Source: Haplomitrium mnioides (Eukaryota > Marchantiophyta > Haplomitriopsida > Calobryales). Taken from it: DNA of 39,706 nt. Under the pieces are notes generated by a model. The model saw only the letters and a program-made list of their open reading frames with translations. It did no database searches and was not told the DNA's origin. Positions 21,896-32,872 of the stretch are shown piece by piece. A program made the translations under genes and the position numbers. Position 1 is the first letter of the stretch. Every line of letters starts with the position of its first letter. The stretch covers positions 1-39,706 of the forward strand of contig JBNGIS010034399.1 in NCBI GenBank assembly GCA_049999725.1. The letters run 5' to 3'.

Positions 21896-22761
21896 ATAGA
21901 GGCAAACTTCAACAATTTGGAAGAAAGAGCTTGGGTGATGGCAAAGTTGGAAGAGCTTCAAGGAACTCTTATAGCAAGCCAACAACAAACAAATATGCTA
22001 ATAGTGGAGATGGTAAAAATACAACTACAACAAGAGAATGGAGAAGGAAGTCGAGATACATTACTTCAAAAGATGAGCAAGTCATATAAAGTAGAGCTTA
22101 TGGAGGAAGTTGTATGGTCGGTGTTGTAGAAGGGTGGATTTATCGAATGGAGGTTCAAATGTCATATTATCCACATGCTTCAGATTAGGAGAAAGGGCTA
22201 TTTGCATGGTTGTTTTTAACAAAGCATGCATCTATTTGGCTACAAGGATAGGAGCGCCAAAAGAATGCACGAGTAGAACAACTTTTGTGGAGCACTTTAA
22301 AAGAAGCTTTACTACAAAATTTCAAAGTGGCAGACTCTATATTGACCGCAAGAACTAAGCTTTGGGAGTTAGAACAACAAAAAATCGTTGCAACGTTTAT
22401 TGAGGAGGTTCAAAGCTTGCAAGTCCAAATCAAAGATATGAATTCAGTCCAGACCCTTGACAAATTTCTACAAGGGTTAAAACAAAAGATTCAAAGAGAA
22501 GTCGTGATGCGCAACCCAAATGATGGTAACAAAGCTATCTCATTTGTTCAGAGAATTGAAAAAACACTAGGCATTGTTCAAACATGAAGGAGTTGCGGCC
22601 CCAGACCTATAGAGTTGGGAAATATAAGAAGGAGGGATTTCAATCACCCAAGCCACCAACAAAGAGGACTACAAAATGCTACGGATAGGAGGATGGAAGA
22701 TTGGCGAGAAACTTGAACATGCTACAACTGTAGTCAAATAAAACATATTGCACCAAATCGC
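21896..22761 (+). pseudogene. gag: Element C gag
   Basis: The position matching the A gag start reads ATA (21896-21898) instead of ATG. The first part is open in frame 2 to 22129, with a long heptad-like helix (VMAKLEELQG ... VEMVKIQLQQ). The capsid part is in frame 3 to about 22280, then frame 1 from 22285 (WSTLKEALLQNF, TKLWELEQQ, FLQGLKQKIQREV) to TGA 22585-22587. A near-complete zinc knuckle follows in frame 1 at 22720-22761: CYNCSQIKHIAPNR, where the last Cys has become Arg (TGC to CGC). Length and order fit chromovirus gag. Confidence 0.85.
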
Positions 22762-23352
22762 AGAGCAGTACGGCGTAATCAAGGGTGAGTGTTTCGACGA
22801 CCGCTTCATAACATCAACAATGAAGTTGACCAAGAATGTCGGGGAAATGATGAGCGTCAGTAAAAAAACCCTTGCAATTTTAATGGGATGAAGAAGAAAG
22901 GCGAGGAAACATTTCGATAAAATTGAATGTGTCACATAGAAAAACAAAAAAATGGAGGATTTATTGTACTTGATGGGTGGATGGAAGGATCTCAAATAAG
23001 GGGTTTGGTAGATTTCGAAGGAGAAGAAAATTATTTATCACGAGCAATAACAGTAAAGCTGAAGTTACTCCTTGAGGAAGAAGAACACAAGGTGGTTGAA
23101 ATGAAAAATGGCTAAAGTGAGCCAATTGAAAGGTTGTCTCAAAGTATAGCTTTACACGTGGGCAACTGTCAAGAAAAGATGGAATAGAAGATCACTACCT
23201 CAAAAATATACGATGCAATTCTAAGAATAAAGTGGTTGAGAAGACATAACTTGCAAGTGGAATGGCAAAAAAAGACACTTATAACACCTCAATAGAAGAT
23301 TTGGAGAGATTGAGTACGACCTGCTTCAAGGCAACTACCTTGGCATGTGATT
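22762..23352 (+). pseudogene. pol: Element C protease region, interrupted
   Basis: Open at 22927-23115 with GLVDFEGEENYLS, where the Asp is kept but the following Ser-Gly of the active site is replaced by Phe-Glu. Downstream text matches 8570-8830 of element A. The reading is broken at 23352 by block X. Confidence 0.7.
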
Positions 23353-24998
23353 TTTGCTCCTCTGTCATAGGTCTTAACCTTTTCAGGTCCCGCTTTGATT
23401 GCAGGGGAGGACAGTTTACGGGCTTTCAAGTTCTTTTCTGAGATGGCCCCTTGCCAGTTACCACTTTGAGGCTCTAATGATTCTCCCTTTCCTTCCCAAC
23501 CTTTAACATGCCACTCACTCTCTTTTGGTGGCTCTCAAGTCAAACATGCATGCAACCTCCAAGTCCACATTCATACCCCCAGCTCATCTGTGTGTGATTC
23601 TTCCGCTTTATTCATAGGACCCAATGACTTAGGCCTTGCCACCTTATTTGTGCTTGGGCAGAATGGTGCTGGTGACCTGCACAACTGAACACTACTAGAG
23701 GTCTAGACTCCCCCTCTCAGGGTGGTCACAGAACTAGTCCAGATATTCCTAACTATCATAGAATGCACTAATTCCTACTCTATGCAACAGAATCAGAACA
23801 GAGAGCATTTACCCCCAGGATACCAGACTTATGTCAAGGGATTGGACTCCCCTTCAAGGCTGTTCCCAGGGTCTGCTCAACTGTCTTGATGGCTTCTAAG
23901 CTAATAAAACTCTAGAATCACAATGCAAAATGTAAATCTAATCTATACATATATGAACAAACAATTTATACAATATGTGCAAAAGAAAACAGAGTCCTTG
24001 AAGGCCCTCTGGATTTCCACCAATTGGTACTTCCCTTATGAGTCCTTGCTGCCTTACAACCAACAGCCACCCACACACCCTCCTCTCCAGATAGTTTTTT
24101 AACTTCCCTCGTGAAAAGCCCTGCTTTTACTTCCTCAGGCTAGGAAGAGAGTTTCTTTGACTTCCACCTCTCGAAGATAGCTTTCCTAGCTGCAGGTAGC
24201 TCACACCAACCCCAAGCCTCGACAGGTCATCCCGCGTAGTGCGCTGGTACTAACGCAGCCCCCCCTCTCAACTCCACTTGAAGAATCACACCAGAGTGTA
24301 CTCTGAACACTCTGGGTTGATACTCACACACAATGAATGGCAGAGACAACCCCAAGCTCCTCACTTTGCGGCCTCTCCCAAAGTCATAACCGGGCAAAAT
24401 CCCTTCGAACTATCGTATCAGTCCCCCTCCACTCTGGTCTACCGGCAAAGATGAGGTCACTTGGATCGCCCGAGCATCCAGAGCTCCTCACTCTACAATC
24501 CTCGGCGCCACTCCAGTCCTCCTCTGAATCCCTAGAGCTAGTACCCCTGCTTCACATAGTTCCTCATTGAACTCCCACTCCAACCGCCCCTCGTTGCGAT
24601 TTCCTTGTCCTCAGATCGTGCTGCTCCTACACAGAGAATGCAGAGACAACCCCTTGCATGCTTCCCAAGGCGCTACGTCGTCCGAAGGCCGCCGTCCGAC
24701 GCCGCCCCGCAAAGGGGTAGGTGGACCATCGTGCGGACCCTTCTTCCGAAGTTGACCTTCGGAAACCCTACCAAGCTCTCCACGCGCCACGTTTCCGAAG
24801 CCCTCCCACGGACTCCTTGCGCTCGCCACGTTGTCCGAAGAGCCGTTGTGGACTTACCCCGCTCGTTGAATAAGAATTGTGTCAATGTTGCCGTTTCAAC
24901 GTACCTTCAAACTAAGAACTATGCGTGCACCCGAGGCTATCTTCGCTAACCTTTCCGAAAGCTCGATATAAGAACTACAATACCCTTTCAGACCGTTC

Positions 24999-26134
24999 TG
25001 TGAAGCTAAAGGCTTCGCCGGTTTCTCCTCATGTGACTTTGATGTTGAGTGCACATTGAATATGAGAGGTGGGTTGAAGTGTGGCTGCAATCATCAATAC
25101 ACAACAAAATCTACAAAGAAAGAATACTCAACACAAAAATATTTTGGAAATCCTCACTCTTTACTCCAAATGCTCTCACACAAATCACTCTTGCTCTCAC
25201 ACTTCTAACTCTCAACACACTACTCACTCTATGAAAGACTACCCCTCAAGTGCTTGCCATCCAATGAGTCTTCAAAGTACCTCCTCCAAGAGCTCCTCCA
25301 AGCGCTTCTCCAAAGGTCTCTCACAACTCTCAAATCTCCAAATGGAAACCAAGTCCCAACTCAAGCTCCTCTCCTCTCTTCTCCTCCTCTTTATATACTA
25401 GTCTAGATAATTACTAGGAGTAAAACTAAATATTCTATCACCCTAAGTAAAGAATCTATGGTGATTATCTCACTAATTATTAATTCCTACAAGTGCTCCT
25501 CAAGTATCTCCACCTTTTGTTTTCTTCTTCAAGAAGAAGCTTCTCATTTGGAGCTTCTCTTGTCAAAGAATCTCAACAATTGGTCCAAGACTTTTCTACC
25601 TTGTATTTTTCCCTACAAACAATTCCTAAGATGATACTTCGAGATTCCCTCAAAGAATAAGTCAAAGAACAATTTGACTTTTCTCCTCTTTAGTCTATTC
25701 TAGAAGAATCTCTATAAAATCATTAATACTAAGTTAATTTGCCTGTACTATACCTTGTTGGAAAGCTTTTCAAGTAAGCTCTCTACCCATATAATAATAT
25801 TTGTATTTTATAATTTGTAGATACTCTCTGTTTTGACTTTTCCGCAGCTCACTTTTGTAACTTTGACCGATTATAACTTCCGGTTTACAAGAGCTTTTTC
25901 ACTTCTGTAAATTGGTACTAATTATTTAAGCACTATTATATCCCTGTATAAAATATCAGTTTCTAAATATTTCTAATAAGAACACAATTCTACACATATT
26001 AAAGAAAACCGATTAAATCTAAGTTTCTCCTCATAACTTCTATGTCTTCTCCATACTTCATCAAAGTGCATCCCATGCTATGATAGGGGTTTAAGCACAT
26101 TAGCATCTTCACAAAACCATCCCATGCCTTCACA
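24999..26134 (-). repeat. Solo LTR, minus orientation (1136 bp)
   Basis: The block begins TGTGAAG and ends CTTCACA, so it has TG...CA ends as part of a 7 bp inverted tip. GTTC occurs directly on both sides (24995-24998, 26135-26138). A minus-strand TATATAAAGAGG promoter box lies at about 25387-25398, placing upstream LTR sequence to the right. No internal retroelement sequence or second LTR is adjacent, hence a solo LTR left by recombination. It matches neither gypsy family in the window; its superfamily is unknown. Confidence 0.65.
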
Positions 26135-27015
26135 GTTCGCCCCTTTCAAACTTTCAGATTCCGGCCCCACCCCGTCGAACTTTCACCCTTGTGTTTGCCG
26201 AAGTTGCAAAGAGTCACCTTTTTGGCACCGCTTGCTCCTCCGTCGGTCGCAGTGACGTTATCTTGATTTTTCGGCCGCCCTCATCTTGCCACCTAATTCA
26301 CCGATAGATCGTCTGTTTGGCGTACCCTTCGTTTCCCCCCACCGGATAGGCTCCATATTGCCCTTTTGGCTCAGCTTTCTTCTCGTTGGATGGTTCGCGA
26401 TGGATTGCCATTTCACCACTGATGCGCCTCGTTTGAACCGGATTGCTGACAAGTCGCATTTTCACCTTCACTCGCTCTTCATCGATCAGTTCGGTGATCT
26501 GTCCCCCTTTCGACTCTCCTCTGTGTTTCCTCTTGACGGATCTGCACTTAGTCGCCCCTTCAGCTTCCCCGCTCCTCCTCCGCTCGGATCTTTGATGTAT
26601 CATCCTTTCGGCACTCTCCGTTTTCCTTCAACCAGACCCCTGATTAGTCGCTGTTTCGGGCCCTCCTCCTTGCTCCCCGGTTGGTTTCCTCGCAGATCCC
26701 TCTTAACCGGGGTCCCCACGTCGTAAGACGAATCGGAACTCGGTTAAGTGGGCTCCCCACTTAGGGAGGCGCCTGTCCGTAGATTCTCGGGCATCCTAGT
26801 GCCGTCACGTCATCCGTGGAACCTCGCAAAGTTCTCCAGAGACGCCACATCTCCGTGGAATCTCGCGGGGCCTTCCGGGGACTCCACCCTTCCGCCAGGA
26901 TTCGCGGACTCGAATGGAAGGGTTCGATCAGCCCCTTGCAGGGTGCGCTCCTGCTTGCGGGATCAAGGCGTCCCTCTTCCCTGGCCTTGCTCGCCCTCGT
27001 GACGATCTCAGCTTC

Positions 27016-27300
27016 TCATTTTCCTCCTTGATCCTTACTTCTCGATTTGTGGCCGCTGTAGGACCTCCGCGATTTGACTTTCTTCGGAGTGCCTTTGGAT
27101 TTCGTCGTTGTGGATCCGTTCTTCTTCCTCTCTGCAATCGCTTTGCCATAGGTGGCCGCTCTCTTCCTTCTCCCCTGGCTCTGATTCCTGCATTCCCCTC
27201 TCACATATAGGCTCTCATTGGCCTGCTTCGAATTTTGAAAGGTGGCCCCTCCTCTGGCTGGCAATCCTGGTTCCCTCCTCATCTCTTCCACCATGATCAT
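27016..27300 (-). pseudogene. Possible copia-type gag C-terminal fragment
   Basis: A 94-residue minus-strand ORF begins MIMVEEMRREPGL and continues into a strongly basic tail with SLYVRG, GRRKR and KSRSKD. Plant copia gags of the Tnt1 type end in a similar EEMRRK ... LYVRGR ... RSKSR order before the zinc knuckle; no CCHC motif is seen here. The frame stays open upstream of a TAG for a few dozen codons (QEIRSIND...). The resemblance is by eye, and low-complexity basic sequence can mislead. Confidence 0.3.
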
Positions 27301-27455
27301 GTTTCCCTCCTAGGACTCATGCTCCTTGCTCTTAGTAGCTGTTTGAGGGCAATTCGTGGCTTCTAAGAGGTCTTCACACTTGCCAATGATTATTGTGTCG
27401 TTGATGCTCCTAATTTCCTGAGTTCTGCTTGAATGCTCCAAACCACCGGCTGATA

Positions 27456-28950
27456 GTGATTGAAGCAAAGTCAATAAAGAAGCAAGATGTGGTATTTTTA
27501 GGACTCATATAGAAGGTCAAAATTGATAAGAAAAACTCCAAGCACAAAATTTCCAAATGAGCTCCAAAGGGTCTTGAAAGAGTTCCATGATGTTTTTCCC
27601 AATGATCTACCTTATGATTTGCTACCCAAACGATCTATTAATCACAAGATTGAGGTTTTTCCAAGAAGTACTCCACTATGCAAGACACTATATCGTTTGC
27701 CTACTCATGAATTGGAAGATGCAAATTTCAAATCAATGAATTATTATAGAAGGGATTTATTCAGCCAAACATCTCTTCTTATAATGCACTAATTTTATTT
27801 GTGAAAAAAAAAAATATGAGAGTATGAATATGTGTATTGACTTTCGAGCACTCAATCAACAAGTAGTGAAAAATAAATATCCATTACCAAGAATGGACAA
27901 TTTATTTGATCAACTTCAAGGAGTAAACTATTTTACAAAGTTGGATTTAAGAAGTAGATATAACCAAATCCAAATCCCAGAGGGTGATGTGCAGAAAACA
28001 ACATTTCAAAGTCGATATGGGCATTTTGAATATCTTGTTATACCATTTGGATCAATAAGCGCTACTACAACCTTTATGGGCCTTATGAATAATATTTTTT
28101 GATCTTTTCTAGATAAGTTTGTCATTGTCTTCTTGGACAATATTCTTATTTACAGCAAAAACTTATATGAGCATCAACAACACCTTCATAGAGTATTGAA
28201 GGTACTTTAAGACCACATACTCTATGTTAAGATGTCAAAATGTGAAATAGAAAAGAGGGAGGTTGACTACTTTGGTCACTGTGTAAGTGCAGCAGGAATT
28301 CAAGTAATGGATGAGAAAGTGAAGACCATTCAAAAATGGGAAGCTCCTAGTGATCAAACACAACTAAGAGAACTTTTTGGGCTAGCTAGGTTTTATCGTC
28401 GATTTGTGAAAGGTTTCGCATAAATAGAAGAACCATTGCCGAGTCTACTTAAGAAAAATCACACGTAGACATGAGGAGCTGCAGAGGAACTAGCATTTCA
28501 AGCATTTAAGAAATCCCTTCTTTATGCTTCTATTTTCAAATGGTATGACTCTAAACAACCAAAAAAACTTTCACTTGATGCATTAGGAAAAGCTATTAGC
28601 GGGGTTTTGCAACACGAGTGGGAGGATGGTTGGCATCCTACTGCTTTCTTTTCTAGAAAGCTTAGCAATTCAGAACAAAATTACCATACCATGGAGCGGG
28701 AGGAACTAGCGATTGTATTATCAACCAAGCATTGGAAGCATTATCTAGGAAATAAGGAGTTTATTGTTGAGACTAACCACAAACCTCTACTCTATCTCGA
28801 AACACAAAAAGAGCTTTCCAAAAGGCATATTTGATGGCAGAGTGGTGACAACACTTTCATATGAAGATAATGTTTGTTGAAGAAAGACGACAGTCGCAGA
28901 TGCTTTGACCGTATGTCTCAACTCAACATCTTGTCGGAAGCACAATTCAT
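27456..28950 (+). pseudogene. pol: Element C reverse transcriptase and RNase H
   Basis: 27523-27792 (frame 1) holds the N-terminal approach (EFHDVFPNDLP, INHKIEVFPRSTPL). A frameshift near 27800 leads to frame 2, where CIDFRALNQQ, YPLPRMDNLFDQL and FTKLDLRSRYNQI are clear to 28102. The catalytic motif reads FLDN near 28133, so the second Asp is lost. The connection has VDYFGHCVS and FGLARFYRRFVKGFA. RNase H runs to 28834 with LDALGKAI (first Asp), MEREELAIVLS (Glu) and VETNHKPL, where Asn replaces the catalytic Asp. Stops occur at 28100, 28208, 28421 and 28832. Confidence 0.9.
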
Positions 28951-30394
28951 TCTACATGATGGACAAAATTGTTGGCTGTAGTCAAAGAAGATGAAAAGAT
29001 TATTGTTGCACAACAAAAGAAGTTAGTGAAAATGGTAAGGGGTTTGATTTTCTTCCAAGGCAAGTTATGGATTTCTAATAATATCCAACTTTGCTTTGAA
29101 GTTCTACATGAAGCACATGATTCTGCGATTGGTGGACATGTTGGAGTTGAGAAAACATTGGACAATCTTCAATAGGTTTATTATTGGCCCAAGATGCACC
29201 AAGATGTGAAGGCATATGTTCGGAATTGTTTGGCTTGTCAACAAGACAAATCTACCAATCTTAAACATAGAGGCTTGTTACAACCACTTCCCATCTCCAA
29301 TCAACGTTGGGAACATATGAGTATGGATATTGTGTGCTAGCTCTCACGTACTTCTACAGGTTATGATGTTATTGTTGTTTTTGTAGAAAACTAAACAAAA
29401 TGATCCATATTCGTCCAATGACCAAGTTAGTGACAACACCGGAGTTAGCTCACATTTATTTGGAAGTAGTGTACTTTCATCACAGTCTCTATAAAGTAAT
29501 TATTTTTTATTGCAGGACTCGATTCACTACCATGTTTTGGTGCACAGTATTTGGTCTTTTAGAAACCAAATTAGCCATATCTACTGCCTACCACCTTGAA
29601 TCTTATGGTCAAACTGAACGTGCCAACCGTATAATTGAAGATATGTTGCAAGCATTTACCTTAGAAGAACAAGAGGAATGGGATTTGCTACTACCTTTTG
29701 TAGAGCCCTCTTACAATAACTATCAATAGCTCCACAAGAGCCACAACTTTCTTTTTGATGTATGGGTGAGCATCCCACCACGATCTCTAGTCTTCGACAT
29801 GCATCACCGTCAACCTCCAAGAGTCGAGTTGTTGATGATTTTCTTCATCGGCTCCACTACGACATTCAACGAGCCAAGGAAAAACTTGAAGTCGGCAAAA
29901 CCAATATGCTCATCCTCATCGTCGAGAGATCACTTTTGTTGTAAATGACCAAGTGTAGCTCTCCACTTCCAATCTTCCTTTGCTTCATTCTCGTAAGCTT
30001 AGTGCTTGCTTTATTGGCTTTTTTTTCTATCTCTGCTCGCATTGAAGAAGTGGCATATCAATTGGTTTTACCTTCTTATATGAAGATTTATCCAATCTTT
30101 CATGTCTCTTTACTATAGGCTTTTGTTCCTCATTCTTATTATTTTAGACATACCCAACAACCCTCTCCACCGCTTGAACTGATCGATGGTTATGAGGAGT
30201 TTGAGATCAAACAACTCTTGAAGAAACATATGGGGCATCATGGTTGTCGTGAGATTGTGAAATATTTGGTTTGTTGGAAAGGCTACCCCATTTACAAAGC
30301 TACTTAAGAGCTGTTGGAGACTTTGGCTAACGCATCTGCGTTTTTTCACTCTTTTAAGACCTCTCTTACTTGCAACAAGAACGTTGCCTCTTAA
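28951..30394 (+). pseudogene. pol: Element C integrase with C-terminal chromodomain
   Basis: The HHCC zinc-binding region is complete: HEAHDSAIGGH near 29110-29140 and CLAC near 29230. In the core the first Asp is replaced (FVEN), the second motif reads FYCRTRF without Asp, and the third keeps Glu in GQTERAN (about 29615). C-terminal text EEVAYQLVLPSYMKIYPIFHVSLL lies near 30045-30115. The chromodomain at about 30191-30355 reads YEEFEIKQLL ... YLVCWKGYP ... LLETLANASAFFHSF; the conserved TWE is TAA-interrupted at 30305. The gene ends at TAA 30392-30394, just before the polypurine tract. Several frame changes are present. Confidence 0.9.
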
Positions 30395-30407
30395 AAAATG
30401 GGAGGAT
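30394..30407 (+). promoter_or_regulatory. Polypurine tract of element C
   Basis: AAAAAATGGGAGGAT directly precedes the LTR start at 30408. It overlaps the pol stop, the expected position for plus-strand priming. Confidence 0.75.
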
Positions 30408-30969
30408 TGTAGTAGTCAGTAACTTTAATAAGCAAAAACTAAAAATAAAAGCACAATATAGAGTCAACTATGTCTAGAAAGCTACTACTAAGTTAGAGTA
30501 TCAAAAAATGATTGTTATTATAGAGAGAGTGGCACGTGGCAAGAGGATAGCAAATCAACAAATTAAAATGAAAGAGAAAGCCTAGAAAGACTACTTCAGA
30601 AGAAGATAAGAACACATAGCAAATGGAGGATTGAAGCTAATAGAAGGTTCTAAGATAATGACACATGGTAGAAGAAGAACTAAAGAGAAATAGAAGGTTC
30701 TAAAGATAAGAACATATAAGAGAAGTAGAAAAAAAGTAAATGGTGGTCCAATCAATAAGAGAGGAATAAGGGTGGTCCAACTAGAGGAGGATAGAACATG
30801 AATCAATGAGGTTCCACCATCTATGTAAGCAAAGTGCCTTTTACTTAGTATATAAAAAAAAGTGCCTTGTTGGGCATCTTTTACTTGTAGGTTTTGTTTG
30901 AGTTTCTTGTGCGCTACTCTTGTATACTTGTGCTAACTTGTTTGTGTAACATATGTGTGTAGTGCTACA
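30408..30969 (+). repeat. 3' LTR of element C
   Basis: Begins TGTAGTAGTCAGTAAC after the polypurine tract and ends GTAGTGCTACA, followed by minus-strand gag of B'. TATA-type AGTATATAAAA near 30848. Its 3' part matches 5480-5702, the LTR of element A. Length 562 bp. Confidence 0.88.
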
Positions 30970-31473
30970 CTCTCTTGCCCATATAAGGAATTCATATAAT
31001 GATATTATAAAATTATGCAACATAGCTTTTCACCGTACCAAGTTGCTTCAATTCTGCCAATTGATCTCGAGCTACATTTGGAGCATTTAAAGCCATAAAT
31101 CTGAAAATTTCACTGTTTTTAAAAACACTTGCTAGGAAGAAATTAGAGCAACAAATCCAAATTGAGCTTGCTCAATTTGATATCTCAACCAAGTTTTTGC
31201 CACTTCTGCCAATTGATTTGCAGCAAAGAAAATTCTTTGACCATCCTCTATAATGTTTGTAGCCTCAAATTATTGCTCACAATCAAACAAGAAATTTCCA
31301 GATGTGTGAGAAACCATTTTCCTATCATATACTTTTGGTTTGGGAAACCGTACATTACTTTCTTCTTCTTGAAAATATGCCATTTTCCCCATTCGTATTT
31401 GAACTTGTAAAAAGCAAGGAAGATGTTCAATATATTGTTGCATTGCTTGAATCATCATTTCTTGATTGCGTAT
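30970..31473 (-). pseudogene. gag: Element B' gag, N-terminal part
   Basis: The minus-strand start codon matching B and D is ATA at 31473-31471. The frame continues with EHLPCFLQV, EEESNVRFPKPK and FLFDCEQ (31473-31270), then decays. Near 31040 LKQLGT-type sequence is recognisable as in B. The gene is cut at 30970 by the end of the C LTR; the remaining gag C-terminus is not found on the other side of C. Confidence 0.82.
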
Positions 31474-31486
31474 TCCACAAATTGTG

Positions 31487-31498
31487 ACTCTAATACCA
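31487..31498 (-). promoter_or_regulatory. Primer-binding site of element B'
   Basis: On the minus strand it reads TGGTATTAGAGT, two changes from the initiator Met tRNA complement, one base after the LTR end. Confidence 0.85.
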
Positions 31499-31499
31499 A

Positions 31500-31914
31500 T
31501 GTAAAAGAACTCAAAGTCCATCTTTCAAATGAGTAACAACTTCAAGATGACTCTAATAGAGTTATCCATTTCAAAGCCAATAAGCAAACAAAAGCCAAGA
31601 GTGCTAGCCAAAGCTAAGCAACCAAAGAGCCAAACCAAATTGCGAGGAACTCCAAAATGAGGAGTGGATCTATGAAGCCCTTCTATTTATACAAGAGAAG
31701 AGTGTATCATCCCTCTTTCTTCACTTATAAGTCACTTCTAATTTCAACCCTATATTGATTGCTTAGAAGTCACTTCTAGTTTCAACCTTAAAACTCTAAA
31801 AGTAACTTTGAAGGCAAGTAATCTTATATCAACCCTAAAAGTGACCCTCTACCACTTCTTTCAATCCTTTTTATTTTATTATAAATAGCACAACATCATG
31901 CTTGTACTATTATA
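31500..31914 (-). repeat. 5' LTR of element B'
   Basis: On the minus strand it begins TATAATAGTACAAGCATG (first G of TG mutated) and ends TTCTTTTACA. Collinear with 17852-18263. Minus-strand TATAAATAGAAG near 31684-31695. Confidence 0.92.
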
Positions 31915-32872
31915 AACCCAAACCAAGTTGTTAAACTCTTTGTAGAGAACATTCAAGTATTATGTCTACCAACAACCCAAGCTAACTTGATAAATTGCTT
32001 GTAGAAGATGTTCAAGTATGATGCCTACCAACAACCCAAACTTGCTTGTTAAATTCCTTATAAAGTAGAGTTGAGTATGATATCTACCAAAAACCCAAGC
32101 TCACTTGCTAAATAGCTTCTAGAAGAGAGTTAAGTATAATATCTACTACGTATCAAAGCTAACTTGTTTAATTCTTTGTAGAGTAGGGTCAAGCGTAATA
32201 TCTACCTACAACCAAAGCAAACTTATTAAGTTTCTCTTAAAAAATAATTAAGCAAGTATGATATACTCCAACAATCGAAGCCAACTTGTTAAATTCCTTG
32301 TAAAAAAATCAAGTATGATGTCTTCCAATAACCCAAGCCAACTTGTTAAATTCCTTGTAGAAAACAATCAAGTTAATGTTTTGCAACAACTCAAGCCAAC
32401 TTGTTAAATTCTTCACAGAAAACATAAAAGCATTATATCAACCAACAATCCAAGATAACTTGTAGAGTAGAGTAAAGTATGATATCCACTAGAAACCAAA
32501 GCCAACTTTCAAAATTACTTATAGAGTAGAGTCAAGTATGATATCTACCAACAACCAAAGCTAACTTGTTAAATTCCTTCTAGAGAAGCATCAAGTATGA
32601 TATCTACTAAGACTAAAACCTAACTTGTTAAATTGTTTGTAAAAGATAATAAAGTAAGTGTGATGTCTTTTAACAACCCAAACCAACTTGTTAAATTTGC
32701 TGTAAGAGATAATCAAGTTTAATGTCCACCAATCAATGGTACTATCTCTACCAACAACCCAAGCTAACTTGTTAAATTACTTGTAGAATAGAGTCAAGTG
32801 CTAAACTACTTTTAGAGTAGAGTCAAATATAACATCTACCAATAACAAAAGCTAACTTGTTAAGTTCCTTGT
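31915..32872. repeat. 59 bp satellite array, block 3
   Basis: About 16 units, continuing block 2 in register once B' is removed. Variant units occur at 32244 and 32645. The distance from 17761 to 32244 without B' is about 414 bp, the same period as elsewhere. The block ends with CTTGT (32868-32872), the left flank of D1. Confidence 0.94.

Larger units (their letters stand above)
23353..27455. other. Block X: insertion of unidentified, partly GC-rich sequence in element C
   Basis: Element C matches element A up to about 23352 and again from 27456; the 4.1 kb between has no counterpart in A. GTGATT stands on both sides (23347-23352 and 27456-27461), which could be a target duplication, though the block does not have TG...CA ends. 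Contents: 23353-24998 unidentified, with a 9 bp inverted repeat (24291-24299 with 24307-24315); a solo LTR 24999-26134; and 26135-27455 GC-rich with a gag-like minus-strand ORF. ORFs on the plus strand at 24337-25000 and 26286-27210 are low-complexity and match no family I know. No host gene is recognised. Confidence 0.6.
21248..30969 (+). mobile_element. Element C: Ty3/gypsy chromovirus, family II, nested in B', split by block X
   Basis: Its 5' LTR and primer-binding site are gone; the element begins in leader sequence at about 21248. Order: leader, gag, protease, block X (23353-27455), reverse transcriptase, RNase H, integrase, chromodomain, polypurine tract, 3' LTR (30408-30969). Immediately after the LTR, the minus-strand gag of B' resumes, proving nesting. 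Without X the element is collinear with A (8770-8900 against 23289-23352 plus 27456-27500). Confidence 0.88.
17852..31914 (-). mobile_element. Element B': Ty3/gypsy chromovirus, family I, split by element C
   Basis: The minus-strand element has its 3' LTR at 17852-18263 and 5' LTR at 31500-31914. Integrase to protease lies at 18264-21247 and the gag N-terminal part at about 30970-31473. Element C (21248-30969) lies between protease and gag. Flanks AATCC (17847-17851) and AACCC (31915-31919) are a target duplication with one mismatch. Joining the flanks restores the satellite phase and its 415 bp period. About 270 bp of gag, present in B at roughly 14840-15110, is missing at the left junction with C. 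Confidence 0.88.

Noticed and set aside
24337-24949. Plus-strand ORFs as a gene
   Set aside because: Low-complexity, overlapping in several frames and on both strands, with no recognisable family.
26286-27210. Overlapping plus-strand ORFs of 84-146 residues as a host gene
   Set aside because: Ser/Pro/Arg-rich composition from GC-rich DNA, open in several frames on both strands, with no domain, start context or splice structure.
23347-27461. GTGATT on both sides of X as a firm target-site duplication
   Set aside because: Position agrees with the break in collinearity, but X has no TG...CA ends and the right side may be a fragment. Kept only as a possibility.
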